A DNA stretch of 64,000 nt. Origin: Alphaproteobacteria bacterium (GTDB lineage Bacteria; Pseudomonadota; Alphaproteobacteria; Caulobacterales; Hyphomonadaceae). The notes below the pieces were generated by a model. The model saw only the letters and a list, made by a program, of their open reading frames with translations. It was not told the origin of the DNA and made no database searches. Below, piece after piece: positions 43,772-52,959 of the stretch; positions within the stretch are counted from its first letter, which is position 1, and each line of letters starts with the position of its first letter. A program made the position numbers and the translations under genes. The stretch is from positions 186,001 to 250,000 of the forward strand of contig JAHJYW010000045.1 in the NCBI GenBank assembly GCA_018827375.1, given 5' to 3'.

Positions 43772-45364
43772 CTACTTGCCGGCTTTCCAGTAGCCTGTTG
43801 CCTCAAGCGCAAGCTCCGAGGCGGCATCCTTCGCGCCGATTGCGACGAGGGCGCGGCCCATCAGCGTAAGATCGGCAACGTCGAGTTCTGACGGGTCACC
43901 GCCTGTAAGCGCGACGGTGCCGAGGATGGCTTCGCCTGCGGCGCCTGCTTCAGCGGCAGCGAGAATGGCGACAACGGCGCCGGGCTTGTCCGTCTTGCCG
44001 GGGGCCTCGCTGTCGGAGGCCATCAGCGCGCGGGCTGATGGCGGCGGCGTTATGTCGGCCATTGTCCAGAGGGCGAAGAGGCGGGCGGCGGCCTTGCGGT
44101 CAGCCTTTGAAATGGCCTCGGTGACAAGGCGCGTGCCGATCTCCTGCGCATCGCCATTGCCAGCCAGAACGCCAAGGGCGTCGATCATGGCAAAGTCCAC
44201 GGCGCGGGTTTCCGGAGCGCCGTCAATGTCAGGCACGAGGGTCCAAAGGGTTGCACCTTCGAAATCACGGGCGGCGATGCTGGCATGGGCAAAGAGCATG
44301 GCGTGCCTCGCCGTGTCCTTGGTCAGGCTTAGGCTCTGGATTTCGGGCAGGAGGACTTTCGACACGGCGGAAAACCGTGCCGGATTGGCCGTGGCCTCGG
44401 CCAAGGCTGAGGCCACGGCATCGGCGCGGCCATCCTCGGGCATTGCCACGTTACGGACTGTGGCGATGGCCATTTCGAGCTTCGATTTCGGTTCGAAATC
44501 CGGCTCAGCGAAAAGCGTGTCGAGAACATTGCGCCATTCGGACGTCTCGATCAGACCCGCTTCTGCCGCGATGGCGGCGGCTTCGGCGCGAACGGCTGCG
44601 GGCAGGCCAGGACGCGCGACCATGGCGGCGGCAAGGTCTGGGCGTGAGGTCGAGAGCGGTTTGTCAGGCGGTGTGAGCCCGGCCTTCGAGGAGATGGCGA
44701 GGGCGATGCCGCTATCATAGCGGGCTTCAGGTGGGTTCGGCAGGTCGCCTGAGGCAGCGAAGACAGCGGACGTCAGCCATTTGTCATCGACACCCTGGCT
44801 CGTGGCCATCTCGATGGCGAGTTCTGCGCCGGACGTGTTGTCGCGCAAGGCGGCGCAGACGGCACGGAGCATGGCCCAATAGGCGCCGTCGCGGGGCTTG
44901 CCGTTATCGTTGCTGCAGGCCTGCGCCTCGTTTCCAAGGGCCAGATTGATGTCGGTGGCGATCTCGTCGCTGTCCATGCCGGGCGGGGGCGTGTCGAGGC
45001 GCGTCATGAGCGCAGCAGCGGCGCGGGCCTCGCCGAGTTCGAACATGATGCGCGCGCGTTCCGCCAGGAGGGCAGGCGATTCGGTGCCTTGAGGCGCATT
45101 TGCGGGCGACAGCGCCATGCGGCGCATGAGCGTGCGCTCGCCCGGCGTCAGGCCTTGCGTGCGCACATCCTGCATCATGGGCAGAAGGGTGGCCGTGTCG
45201 GATGCCTTCCAGAGCGAGGCGGGCAGGGCCGGTTCACCCGCTTCAAGAAAGCCCATGCCCCATGGATCGACCATGGCGAGGCCTGATTCCTCGAATTGGG
45301 CACTGGCAGAAAGGCAAAATGCTGCGGCGCCCGCGAAAAGCGCCGACCAGGCTTTAGAGGACAC
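43772..45364 (-). CDS. Secreted alpha-helical hypothetical protein
   Basis: A 530-residue exported protein with a signal peptide (SASAQ, about residue 22). The rest is almost entirely alanine-rich helices resembling degenerate TPR/HEAT arrays (ERARIMFELGEARAAAALMTRL, DVADLTLMGRALVAIGAKDAASELALEATGY in outline). I believe homologues sit beside xerD/aroK in Caulobacterales, but no function is known. The GTG start overlaps the end of a 44-aa membrane peptide gene by 11 bp, so the two are translationally coupled. Confidence 0.72.
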   Translation of the reverse strand: MSSKAWSALFAGAAAFCLSASAQFEESGLAMVDPWGMGFLEAGEPALPASLWKASDTATLLPMMQDVRTQGLTPGERTLMRRMALSPANAPQGTESPALLAERARIMFELGEARAAAALMTRLDTPPPGMDSDEIATDINLALGNEAQACSNDNGKPRDGAYWAMLRAVCAALRDNTSGAELAIEMATSQGVDDKWLTSAVFAASGDLPNPPEARYDSGIALAISSKAGLTPPDKPLSTSRPDLAAAMVARPGLPAAVRAEAAAIAAEAGLIETSEWRNVLDTLFAEPDFEPKSKLEMAIATVRNVAMPEDGRADAVASALAEATANPARFSAVSKVLLPEIQSLSLTKDTARHAMLFAHASIAARDFEGATLWTLVPDIDGAPETRAVDFAMIDALGVLAGNGDAQEIGTRLVTEAISKADRKAAARLFALWTMADITPPPSARALMASDSEAPGKTDKPGAVVAILAAAEAGAAGEAILGTVALTGGDPSELDVADLTLMGRALVAIGAKDAASELALEATGYWKAGK

Positions 45365-45488
45365 CCTCTACCTCCATGCGCACTTCGCCGTCAGCCGGCT
45401 TGTTTTTTTCCGCCTGCGTGCCGAGCCACCAGATGCCGACAAGGCCCAGAACGACCAGAATGCCGAGAATGATAAGATATTTGCGCAT
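45354..45488 (-). CDS. 44-aa single-pass membrane peptide
   Basis: Starts MRKYLIILGILVVLGLVGIW: one membrane helix (about 4-22), then a charged tail TQAEKNKPADGEV. Its stop lies 11 bp inside the start of the helical secreted protein gene in another frame, which argues for coupled translation. The ribosome site (GGGGTG) is weak. Orientation would place the tail in the periplasm or cytosol beside the partner. No family recognised. Confidence 0.6.
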   Translation of the reverse strand: MRKYLIILGILVVLGLVGIWWLGTQAEKNKPADGEVRMEVEGVL

Positions 45489-45596
45489 AAGTTTTACACC
45501 CCAGGGCCTGATTCACTTTGGCATCGGCCGTTGACCGATTGCTCACACTGTCTCGTCTCTATAGGAATTGTACTGAATAGTGAATGAAAGCCTGCA

Positions 45597-46169
45597 ATGC
45601 CCGCTGATAGCGACAGTCCTGCACATTTATCGGACCCGGCGCCTGCCTATGCGTCCCGGACGATTGCGCTTGTGGGACTGATGGGCGCAGGGAAATCGAC
45701 GGTCGGGCGGCGGCTGGCCGAGAAGCTGGGCCGGCAGTTCTATGATAGCGACCATGAGATCGAGAAGGCCGCAGGTCTTTCGGTGGCCGATATCTTTGCG
45801 ACTCATGGCGAGGCGGACTTTCGCCGCGGAGAGCAGAAAGTACTCGAACGCCTGCTTGGCGAGGCGCCACATGTGCTGGCGACCGGCGGCGGCGCCTACA
45901 TGAATGAAGAGACGCGCGCCCTGCTGCGCGAAAAGGCCGTAACGATCTGGCTGAATGCCGACCTCGAGACGCTGTGGCGCCGGGTGCAGAAGAAGAATAC
46001 GCGGCCGCTGCTGAAGCGCGCCGATGCCAAGACGGTGCTGCAGGACCTGTTCATCGAGCGCGAGCCGATCTATGCGCAAGCCGACCTTGTCGTGCACAGC
46101 AAGGAGGGGCCACACGGCGCCACGGTGAATGCAATCCTGAAGGCCCTGAAGACATGGAAACCGGCATGA
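45597..46169 (+). CDS. aroK: Shikimate kinase
   Basis: A 190-residue P-loop kinase, fifth step of the shikimate pathway. Walker [10 protein letters not shown], substrate residues in [25 protein letters not shown], and TGGGAYM, plus the lid RPLLKRAD. The first 20 residues are an unconserved extension. aroB follows with overlap. Confidence 0.95.
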   Translation: MPADSDSPAHLSDPAPAYASRTIALVGLMGAGKSTVGRRLAEKLGRQFYDSDHEIEKAAGLSVADIFATHGEADFRRGEQKVLERLLGEAPHVLATGGGAYMNEETRALLREKAVTIWLNADLETLWRRVQKKNTRPLLKRADAKTVLQDLFIEREPIYAQADLVVHSKEGPHGATVNAILKALKTWKPA

Positions 46170-47296
46170 GTGAGACCCTTCCAGCTGCAGAGATCGTGCG
46201 CGTCAGCCTTGGCGCGCGCAGCTATGACATTGTTGTCGGCAATGGCGCGCTGTCCACGCTTGGCGCGCGGCTGACGCCGCTGTTGAAGCAGCCGCGCGTT
46301 TTCGTGTTGACGGACGAAAACGTGTCGAACCTGCACATGGCCGCGCTTGAGGCGGCCCTGAAGCCGGTCGGCATCCGGGCGCATGTCCTGTCGTTGATAC
46401 CCGGCGAGCGGTCGAAATCCTTCTCCAACCTGGAGCATATCCTCGACTGGCTGCTGAGCACCGGCGCGGATCGCAGCGATATCCTGCTGGCTTTCGGCGG
46501 CGGCGTGATTGGCGATATTGCGGGACTTGCGGCCAGCCTGATGAAGCGAGGCATGGGTTTTGTGCAGGTGCCGACGACGCTGCTTTCGCAGGTCGACAGT
46601 TCGGTGGGTGGCAAGACGGCGGTGAATACGCCGCGCGGCAAGAACATGATCGGCGCCTTTTACCAGCCCCGGCTGGTGATTGCCGACACGGCGCTGCTGG
46701 CGAGCCTGCCGGCGCGGGAATTGCGCGCCGGATATGCCGAAGTGCTGAAATACGGACTGATCAATGATCCCGCCTTCTTTGACTGGCTGGAAGGCAATGG
46801 CGCGGATGTGCTGGCGCTGAAGCCGGACGCAATCCAGCATGCGGTGGCGACATCGTGCCGGGCCAAGGCGGCGATTGTAGCCGAGGACGAGACAGAGGGC
46901 GGCGTGCGGGCCTTGCTCAACCTTGGCCATACGTTTGGCCATGCGGTGGAGGCGGCGAATGAATACCGCCCTGATGTATTGCATGGCGAGGCGGTGGCGC
47001 TGGGGATGGTTCTGGCGTTCCGCTATGGCGCGTCCGAGGGCATTACCGCGCCGGATGTTGCTGCGAAGGTTGCCCGCGTGATCGGCGCGTCAGGCCTGCT
47101 GGTCGAACTCGCACATATGCCCGGCGGCCCCTATGAGGCCAGCAAGCTTGCCGATTTGATGCAGCAGGACAAGAAAGCCCGCGGCGGGCGCGTTCCACTA
47201 ATTCTGGCGCGCGGCATCGGGCAATCCTATATTCACCCGAACGCCGACCTGGCGTCTGTTGCCGCCTTCCTGGCGGGGGAACTGGAAAAGGCTTGA
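46166..47296 (+). CDS. aroB: 3-dehydroquinate synthase
   Basis: A 376-residue NAD- and metal-dependent enzyme, second step of the shikimate pathway. [17 protein letters not shown] binds [23 protein letters not shown] the substrate, and Glu/His/His metal ligands lie in [22 protein letters not shown] and HGEAVALGM. The ATG overlaps the aroK stop. Confidence 0.96.
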   Translation: MSETLPAAEIVRVSLGARSYDIVVGNGALSTLGARLTPLLKQPRVFVLTDENVSNLHMAALEAALKPVGIRAHVLSLIPGERSKSFSNLEHILDWLLSTGADRSDILLAFGGGVIGDIAGLAASLMKRGMGFVQVPTTLLSQVDSSVGGKTAVNTPRGKNMIGAFYQPRLVIADTALLASLPARELRAGYAEVLKYGLINDPAFFDWLEGNGADVLALKPDAIQHAVATSCRAKAAIVAEDETEGGVRALLNLGHTFGHAVEAANEYRPDVLHGEAVALGMVLAFRYGASEGITAPDVAAKVARVIGASGLLVELAHMPGGPYEASKLADLMQQDKKARGGRVPLILARGIGQSYIHPNADLASVAAFLAGELEKA

Positions 47297-47321
47297 GGGA
47301 TAGCTTCCTGCTCGTGACACT

Positions 47322-48584
47322 ATGATTATCGGATACAGTCTTGCGATCCTGGTTCTGCTGGGTATGTCGGCCTTTTTTTCAGGCTCGGAAACGGCGCTGA
47401 CGGCGGCGTCGCGTGCGCGCATGCATCAGCTCGAAAAAGAGGGTGACAAGCGTGCGGCCGCTGTGAACCGGTTGATCGCGAACAGGGAGCGCCTGATCGG
47501 GTCGATCCTTCTGGGCAACAATCTGGTCAATATTCTGGCTTCGGTGCTGGCAACCTCGCTGTTCACGCTCCTCTTCGGCCCCGGCGGCACTGCGCTCGTC
47601 ATGGCAACCGGCGTGATGACAGTGCTCGTGCTGGTTTTCTCCGAAGTGCTGCCCAAGACCTATGCCATCACCCGCACCGATTCGATGGCAATGGCTGTGG
47701 CGCGCCCGATCGGCATACTTGTCCTGGGGGCGTCGTGGATTGTGCAGCTGATCCAGTTGATCGTGATGACGACGCTGAAGATACTTGGTCTGGCAACGCC
47801 CGCTGATGCCTTGTCAGCCGAAGAAGAGATTCGCGGCGCGATTGACCTGCACGCATCTGAGGGGGCTGTGAATGCGGCTGACCGGTTGCGCCTTGTTGGG
47901 GCACTGGACCTGAAAGACCTCACGGTCGAGGACGTTATGATCCACCGGCGCAACATAAAGATGCTGAATGCCGACATGGAACCGCGCCAGATTGTCATGA
48001 AGGCGCTGGCGAGCCCGCATACGCGCCTGCCGCTCTATCGGGGCGAAAAGGAAGAGATTGTCGGCATCCTGCACGCAAAAGACCTGTTGCGCGCGGCGCT
48101 GCCGCTGGGCGGCGACCTGTCGTCGCTCGATCTGGAAGGTATCCTGCGCAAGCCATGGTTCGTGCCGGAAACGACGCCGGTCCAGGATCAGCTTGATCTG
48201 TTCCTGTCAAAGCGCAGCCATTTTGCGCTCGTTGTCGATGAATATGGCGAGCTGCAGGGTCTGATCACGCTTGAGGATATTCTCGAGGAGATCGTCGGCT
48301 CGATCCATGATGAGCATGATGTGGCCGTGCAGGGCGTGCGCCCGCAGCCGGATGGAACAGTCAATGTTGATGGCTGGGTGCCGATCCGCGACCTGAATCG
48401 CGCGACGGGATGGGATCTGCCGGATGAAGAGGCGGTGACCGTTGCAGGTCTGGTCATTCATGAGGCGCAGACGATCCCGGAACCGGGCCAGAGTTTCGTG
48501 TTCCACGGCTACAAGTTCAATATCCTGAGGCGTCAGCGCAATCAGGTAACGGGCCTAAATATATCAGAAATTGAAACCGGCTGA
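47322..48584 (+). CDS. CNNM/CorC-type transporter with CBS domains
   Basis: A 420-residue protein: DUF21/CNNM membrane part (about 1-180, opening with MSAFFSGSETALTAASRARM), two CBS domains (about 195-325; VVDEYGELQGLITLEDILEEIVG) and a C-terminal CorC_HlyC domain (about 335-415). Often labelled hemolysin; members export or help take up magnesium. It follows aroB by 25 bp, as in many alphaproteobacteria. Confidence 0.92.
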   Translation: MIIGYSLAILVLLGMSAFFSGSETALTAASRARMHQLEKEGDKRAAAVNRLIANRERLIGSILLGNNLVNILASVLATSLFTLLFGPGGTALVMATGVMTVLVLVFSEVLPKTYAITRTDSMAMAVARPIGILVLGASWIVQLIQLIVMTTLKILGLATPADALSAEEEIRGAIDLHASEGAVNAADRLRLVGALDLKDLTVEDVMIHRRNIKMLNADMEPRQIVMKALASPHTRLPLYRGEKEEIVGILHAKDLLRAALPLGGDLSSLDLEGILRKPWFVPETTPVQDQLDLFLSKRSHFALVVDEYGELQGLITLEDILEEIVGSIHDEHDVAVQGVRPQPDGTVNVDGWVPIRDLNRATGWDLPDEEAVTVAGLVIHEAQTIPEPGQSFVFHGYKFNILRRQRNQVTGLNISEIETG

Positions 48585-48911
48585 GTCGCCTGACTCTTCC
48601 GACGCGTAGATCGGATCATTGTTCAACTCGTTGCAGCCATTGACGTTCAGCCACATCTTCTCGCGCTCAGACACGATATTGGCCGAGTCTGGGTCAGGGT
48701 TATTCATCGAAATAACCGCGTATGTTGTGCGATAGGACTCGTAATCGGTCGAGACCGGCACAAACACGATTTCGCTGCTACCCGCGCAAACGGTTTGCTG
48801 GATCTGGTGCAAGAGCGGCATGTCGAGCTCACCACGTGGTGTTTCGGCTGACGCCATTCCGGCCGCTGCGAAGCAGGCCGTGCCTAGAATAAATCGTTTC
48901 AACAACATCAC
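48564..48911 (-). CDS. Secreted hypothetical protein
   Basis: A 115-residue protein with a signal peptide (GMASAE, about residue 22) and two Cys (TVCAGSS and NGCNELN) that could form a disulfide. No family recognised. Its 3' end overlaps the convergent CorC-type gene by 21 bp. Confidence 0.65.
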   Translation of the reverse strand: MMLLKRFILGTACFAAAGMASAETPRGELDMPLLHQIQQTVCAGSSEIVFVPVSTDYESYRTTYAVISMNNPDPDSANIVSEREKMWLNVNGCNELNNDPIYASEESGDSAGFNF

Positions 48912-48985
48912 CCGTACTCCTCGACGGTTCGGGAAAGTAACGATTGATTCGAAATGCGGTTCCCTGAGGTGTTAATAAAGATGAA

Positions 48986-49276
48986 TTATGGCATTTTCGC
49001 CTGTAGGGAGAGGGCGTGGAGGCCTGTGTCAAACTCTGTTTGAAGCACCATCATAACGGCGCGCTGGATCTGGACACGGGAGAGGCCTTCAAAGGCCGCA
49101 GAGGTGATTTCGACGTTATAATGCGTCTCTCCGCCGGGTGCGGCGCCCGCATGACCGGCATGTCTGGCGCTGTCATCCGTGATTTTTAGGTGCAAAGGCT
49201 CGAAAGCCTCTGTCAAAAGTTCACGAATCCGCGATGTTCTGTCACTTGGTTGTGGCATATTTACCTTCGACTCCAT
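48986..49276 (-). CDS. BolA family protein
   Basis: A 96-residue BolA-fold protein: IRELLTEAFEPLHLKITDDSARHAGHAGA, HYNVEITSAAFEGLSRVQIQRAV and LHALSLQAKMP. It has the His near the C-terminus used with monothiol glutaredoxins to hold a 2Fe-2S cluster. The start may be 49276 or the ATG at 49258. It is divergent from the J-domain gene. Confidence 0.92.
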   Translation of the reverse strand: MESKVNMPQPSDRTSRIRELLTEAFEPLHLKITDDSARHAGHAGAAPGGETHYNVEITSAAFEGLSRVQIQRAVMMVLQTEFDTGLHALSLQAKMP

Positions 49277-49289
49277 ATTATGGCCCGCT

Positions 49290-49919
49290 ATGTCAGATTC
49301 AGATCCCTTCAGCTACCGCGTAAAGTTCACCGATATACGGGTGAAGCCTCCGGCCGAGGAAACGTCAAAGGCCCGTGCGCGCAAGACGCGTGTGTGTGAG
49401 CATCCCGAATGCGAACTCGAGGGCGCCTTCCCGGCGCCCAAGCGGGGTGGCAAGGGCAAGGTGTACTTCTGCCAGCAGCACATCACCGAATATAACCGTG
49501 CTTTCAATTTCTTTGAAGGCATGTCCGAAGCCGAAGCTGCCTCGTTTGCGCGCTCGGAACGGTTTGGTCACAAGCGCACCTGGAAGTTCGGTACCGGTCC
49601 GATGGCCGGCAAGAAGGCCAAGACGAGCCACGACCCGCGCACATGGGCCGGTCGCGGCTTCTTCAATGTGGATGATACGGCCAATGCCGAAGGTGGCGGC
49701 AGTGCCTCGGGACGTCGCACGGCGCTGCAAGTTCGCGCGCTGAACGAGCTGGACCTTGAGGCCAGTGCCGAGCCAGCCGAGATTCGCGCACGCTATGCCG
49801 AATACATTCGTCGCTTCCACCCGGATTCGAACAAGGGTGACCGGTCGTCTGAGCACAAGCTGCAACGGGTGATCCGGGCCGGCAAGCTGCTCAAGGCGGG
49901 CGGGTTGATGAAGGGTTAG
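49290..49919 (+). CDS. J-domain protein
   Basis: A 209-residue protein with an unusual order: a Cys-containing segment (VCEHPECELEGAFPAPKRG, YFCQQHITEYN) at about 30-75, and a C-terminal J-domain (about 145-205) with the HPD tripeptide in RRFHPDSNKGDR. It should stimulate DnaK. Neighbouring bolA is conserved in Caulobacterales as I recall. The four Cys/His could bind a metal. Confidence 0.85.
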   Translation: MSDSDPFSYRVKFTDIRVKPPAEETSKARARKTRVCEHPECELEGAFPAPKRGGKGKVYFCQQHITEYNRAFNFFEGMSEAEAASFARSERFGHKRTWKFGTGPMAGKKAKTSHDPRTWAGRGFFNVDDTANAEGGGSASGRRTALQVRALNELDLEASAEPAEIRARYAEYIRRFHPDSNKGDRSSEHKLQRVIRAGKLLKAGGLMKG

Positions 49920-49928
49920 GCCGGGACG

Positions 49929-51416
49929 GTGCACGATCTCCTGGTCATTGGCGGCGGCATTAACGGTGTGGGCATTGCGCGTGACGCCGCCGGGCGCGGC
50001 TTGAGCGTTGTCCTTTGCGAGAAAGATGACCTCGCGGCGCATACCAGCTCGGCAAGCACGAAGCTGATTCATGGCGGTCTGCGTTATCTCGAGCAGTATG
50101 ATTTCGCGCTGGTGCGCAAGGCGCTGATCGAGCGGGAAATCCTGCTGCGCGCCGCGCCGCATATCATCTGGCCGATGCGGTTCGTATTGCCTTACGACAA
50201 GGACCTGCGGCCTGCCTGGCTGATCCGGCTGGGCCTGTTCATCTATGACCATCTTGGCGGACGGAAAATGTTGCCGCCGACAAAGACCTTGCGGCGCCGC
50301 AAGACGAACCGGCTGGACCCGCTGAAGGATGAGTTCCGGCTTGCCTTCGAATATTCCGATTGCTGGGTGGAGGATTCACGTCTCGTCGTTCTGAATGCCG
50401 TTGATGCGGTCGAGCGCGGCGCCGACGTGCTGACACGCACGGCCTGCGTCGGCCTCGTGCGCCATGCCGACCATTGGGAAGCGACGCTCAAAGGCCCGGA
50501 CGGCGTAAAGACGGTCATGGCGCGCGCCGTGGTCAATGCGGCGGGCGGCTGGGTGGACGAGGTGCTCGGGCTGGCCGAACCGGGCGCGAACCAGACGAAC
50601 CTGCGCCTTGTCAAAGGTAGCCATATCATCGTGCGGCGCTGGCATGAGGGCGAGCATGCCTATTTCTTCCAGAATGGCGACGGTCGCATCATGTTTGCCA
50701 TTCCTTACGAGCGCGGTGAGTTCACGCTGATCGGCACGACTGACGTGCCCTATGAGGCGAACAAGGACAAGGTCGAGATCAGTCAGGACGAGATCGACTA
50801 TCTCTGCGCCGGCGCGAGCGAATATTACAAGCGCGAGATCAAGCCGAGCGATGTGGTGGCAACCTATTCCGGTGTGCGTCCGCTCTATGATGACCATGCG
50901 GCGAATGCATCGAAAGTGACGCGGGATTATGTGCTGAACTGCGACCGGGCAGGCGGCGCGCCGATCCTGTCTGTCTTCGGTGGCAAGATCACGACATTCC
51001 GGGAACTCGCCGAACATGCCCTGAAAGAGCTAGGTCCCGATTTTCCGGGCATGGGCAAGGTGTGGACCAAGACAGCGAGCCTGCCGGGCGGCGATATTCC
51101 GCAGGCTGATTTCGAGGATTTCCTGGGCGGGGCGTCATTGCGCCATGCCTGGATGGAGCAGCGACTGCTGCGGCGCCTGGCGCGGGCCTATGGCACGCGG
51201 ATGGACCGTGTGGTCGGTGAGGCGCAAACGATGGCGGGCCTTGGGCGGCATTTCGGCGGCGGCCTGTATGAGGCGGAAGTGCGCTACCTGATCGACGCCG
51301 AGTTTGCGAAAAGCGCAGACGACATCCTCTGGCGGCGCAGCAAGCTGCGTCTGCACCTGACCGAGGCGGAGCAGGCAGGACTTGCAAACTGGTTCGCGAC
51401 TGAAGCGGTCGTTTAG
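49929..51416 (+). CDS. glpD: Glycerol-3-phosphate dehydrogenase (aerobic)
   Basis: A 495-residue FAD-linked membrane enzyme turning glycerol-3-phosphate into DHAP and feeding electrons to quinone. GGGINGVGIARDAAGRG binds FAD; SSASTKLIHGGLRYLEQ is the family signature, with FTLIGTTDVPY and SVFGGKITTFRELAE. GTG start 9 bp after the J-domain stop. Confidence 0.95.
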   Translation: MHDLLVIGGGINGVGIARDAAGRGLSVVLCEKDDLAAHTSSASTKLIHGGLRYLEQYDFALVRKALIEREILLRAAPHIIWPMRFVLPYDKDLRPAWLIRLGLFIYDHLGGRKMLPPTKTLRRRKTNRLDPLKDEFRLAFEYSDCWVEDSRLVVLNAVDAVERGADVLTRTACVGLVRHADHWEATLKGPDGVKTVMARAVVNAAGGWVDEVLGLAEPGANQTNLRLVKGSHIIVRRWHEGEHAYFFQNGDGRIMFAIPYERGEFTLIGTTDVPYEANKDKVEISQDEIDYLCAGASEYYKREIKPSDVVATYSGVRPLYDDHAANASKVTRDYVLNCDRAGGAPILSVFGGKITTFRELAEHALKELGPDFPGMGKVWTKTASLPGGDIPQADFEDFLGGASLRHAWMEQRLLRRLARAYGTRMDRVVGEAQTMAGLGRHFGGGLYEAEVRYLIDAEFAKSADDILWRRSKLRLHLTEAEQAGLANWFATEAVV

Positions 51417-51796
51417 ACGCGCGGCTTGCCGAGCTGGCGAGCGCCGAAGACCAGAAGCGTGACAAGCACAAGCTCGATAATGACAGGCTGGGCGATCCCT
51501 GCTGGTGGGCCGTCGGCAATGATGCCGATGAAGCGGCCGAATACTGCAAGGCTGAAGACGAGCGCTGATCCGTAGAGCCAGTGCGCCTTGCCACGGAAGA
51601 GTGCGAGTGCGCAGGCGATGAAGTTAACGAGGAAGAAGGCGGCAAGGTCCGCGCGCAGCGAGTTGGTGCCGAGCGGATCAAGGCTCGTGAGCCCCAGAAC
51701 GGCGCCAGCTTTTATGGGATCGGCCCAGAAGAGCAGGCCCATTGCGAGTGAGAAAAGTCCGGCGAGCGTAACGCCCACCCGTGCCAACCAGATCAT
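51413..51796 (-). CDS. Four-helix membrane protein, DUF4345-like
   Basis: A 127-residue protein with four hydrophobic helices. GLFSLAMGLLFWADP and SLRADLAAFFLVNF resemble DUF4345 proteins of unknown function. Convergent with glpD, overlapping its stop by 4 bp. Confidence 0.6.
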   Translation of the reverse strand: MIWLARVGVTLAGLFSLAMGLLFWADPIKAGAVLGLTSLDPLGTNSLRADLAAFFLVNFIACALALFRGKAHWLYGSALVFSLAVFGRFIGIIADGPPAGIAQPVIIELVLVTLLVFGARQLGKPRV

Positions 51797-51960
51797 GTTT
51801 GCCTCCCAGCGCGGGCACTTCTGAATGGCCCGTTTGATATACTTAAAACACTCGCCGCCGTGATTTGTACAGGGCCGATCAGGACTTCCTTAGCGGCAAG
51901 AGAATATATTGACAGTAATCGTGCCAATAGAATAGGTCTAGCAAAAAGGGAGGATATGCG

Positions 51961-52947
51961 GTGGACGTTTTGAGGACACCCGAGGCGCGTTTCGACGGGC
52001 TGAAGGACTATGCCTTTGCGGCGCACTATCATGTCGTGAAGGCCGAGGACGGGACCGGGTTGCGCGTGCACTACCTGGATGAAGGCCCGCGCGACGCGCC
52101 GACATTGCTCTGCATGCATGGCGAGCCGTCATGGTCTTATCTCTATCGCAAGATGATCCCGCTCCTGACGGCGGCAGGGTATCGTGTGATCGCACCGGAC
52201 CTTGTCGGCTTCGGCAAGTCTGACAAGCCGGCCGCGATGGATGACTATACCTATTCGGCCCATGTCAACTGGATGAACCAGTGGCTGAGAGCGCTGGACC
52301 TCACAGGCCTGACACTGGTCTGCCAGGACTGGGGCGGCCTGATCGGCTTGCGTGTGTTCGGGGACAATCCGGACCGGTTCGACCGGCTGGTGATTGCGAA
52401 CACGGGTCTGCCGGGAACAAGCATGCTGACGGATGACGTGTCGGCCATGATGGCGCAGATGTTCGCCATGGTGCCCGTGCCGGACGCGGCGATGGTTGGT
52501 GAGCAGTTCCGGAATGGCGGGCCGGGCGCCTTTCTCTATTGGGTAAAGTATGCGAGCGAATCGCCGAACTTTTCCGTGCGCGATGTCTTTGGCCTCCTGT
52601 CGGATATTTCCGATGACGCCGTCCTCGACGGTTATTGCGCGCCTTTCCCGGATGACAGTTTTATCGCCGGTGCCCGGAAGTTTCCGGCGCTCGTGCCCCT
52701 GTTGCCGCAGCACAAGGATGAGCGTCTCAAGAATGATGCCGTCTGGAAAGTGCTGGAGACATCCGGCAAGCCGGTGTTGACCGCGTTCAGTGATGGCGAC
52801 CCTGTGACCAAGGGGGGTGAAGCGCCATTCATTGCGCGGATACCGGGCGTCAAGAATGTGACGATAGAGGACGGTGGGCACTTCCTGCAGGAAGACGCGC
52901 CCGACGCGTTTGCTCGTGAGATTATCGCATTCATGCAAGAGTCCTGA
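51961..52947 (+). CDS. Haloalkane dehalogenase, subfamily I
   Basis: A 328-residue alpha/beta hydrolase that replaces halogen by hydroxyl on alkyl halides. Nucleophile Asp123 with halide-binding Trp124 (VCQDWGG), oxyanion motif HGEPSW (53-58), catalytic His307 (DGGHFLQED), an Asp in AFSDGDPV and a cap Trp (FLYWVKYA). The layout is that of DhlA/DhmA (HLD-I). GTG start with GGGAGG upstream. It is followed by the sulfatase after 12 bp, so the two form an operon. Confidence 0.88.
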   Translation: MDVLRTPEARFDGLKDYAFAAHYHVVKAEDGTGLRVHYLDEGPRDAPTLLCMHGEPSWSYLYRKMIPLLTAAGYRVIAPDLVGFGKSDKPAAMDDYTYSAHVNWMNQWLRALDLTGLTLVCQDWGGLIGLRVFGDNPDRFDRLVIANTGLPGTSMLTDDVSAMMAQMFAMVPVPDAAMVGEQFRNGGPGAFLYWVKYASESPNFSVRDVFGLLSDISDDAVLDGYCAPFPDDSFIAGARKFPALVPLLPQHKDERLKNDAVWKVLETSGKPVLTAFSDGDPVTKGGEAPFIARIPGVKNVTIEDGGHFLQEDAPDAFAREIIAFMQES

Positions 52948-52959
52948 GAGGCTGATCAC

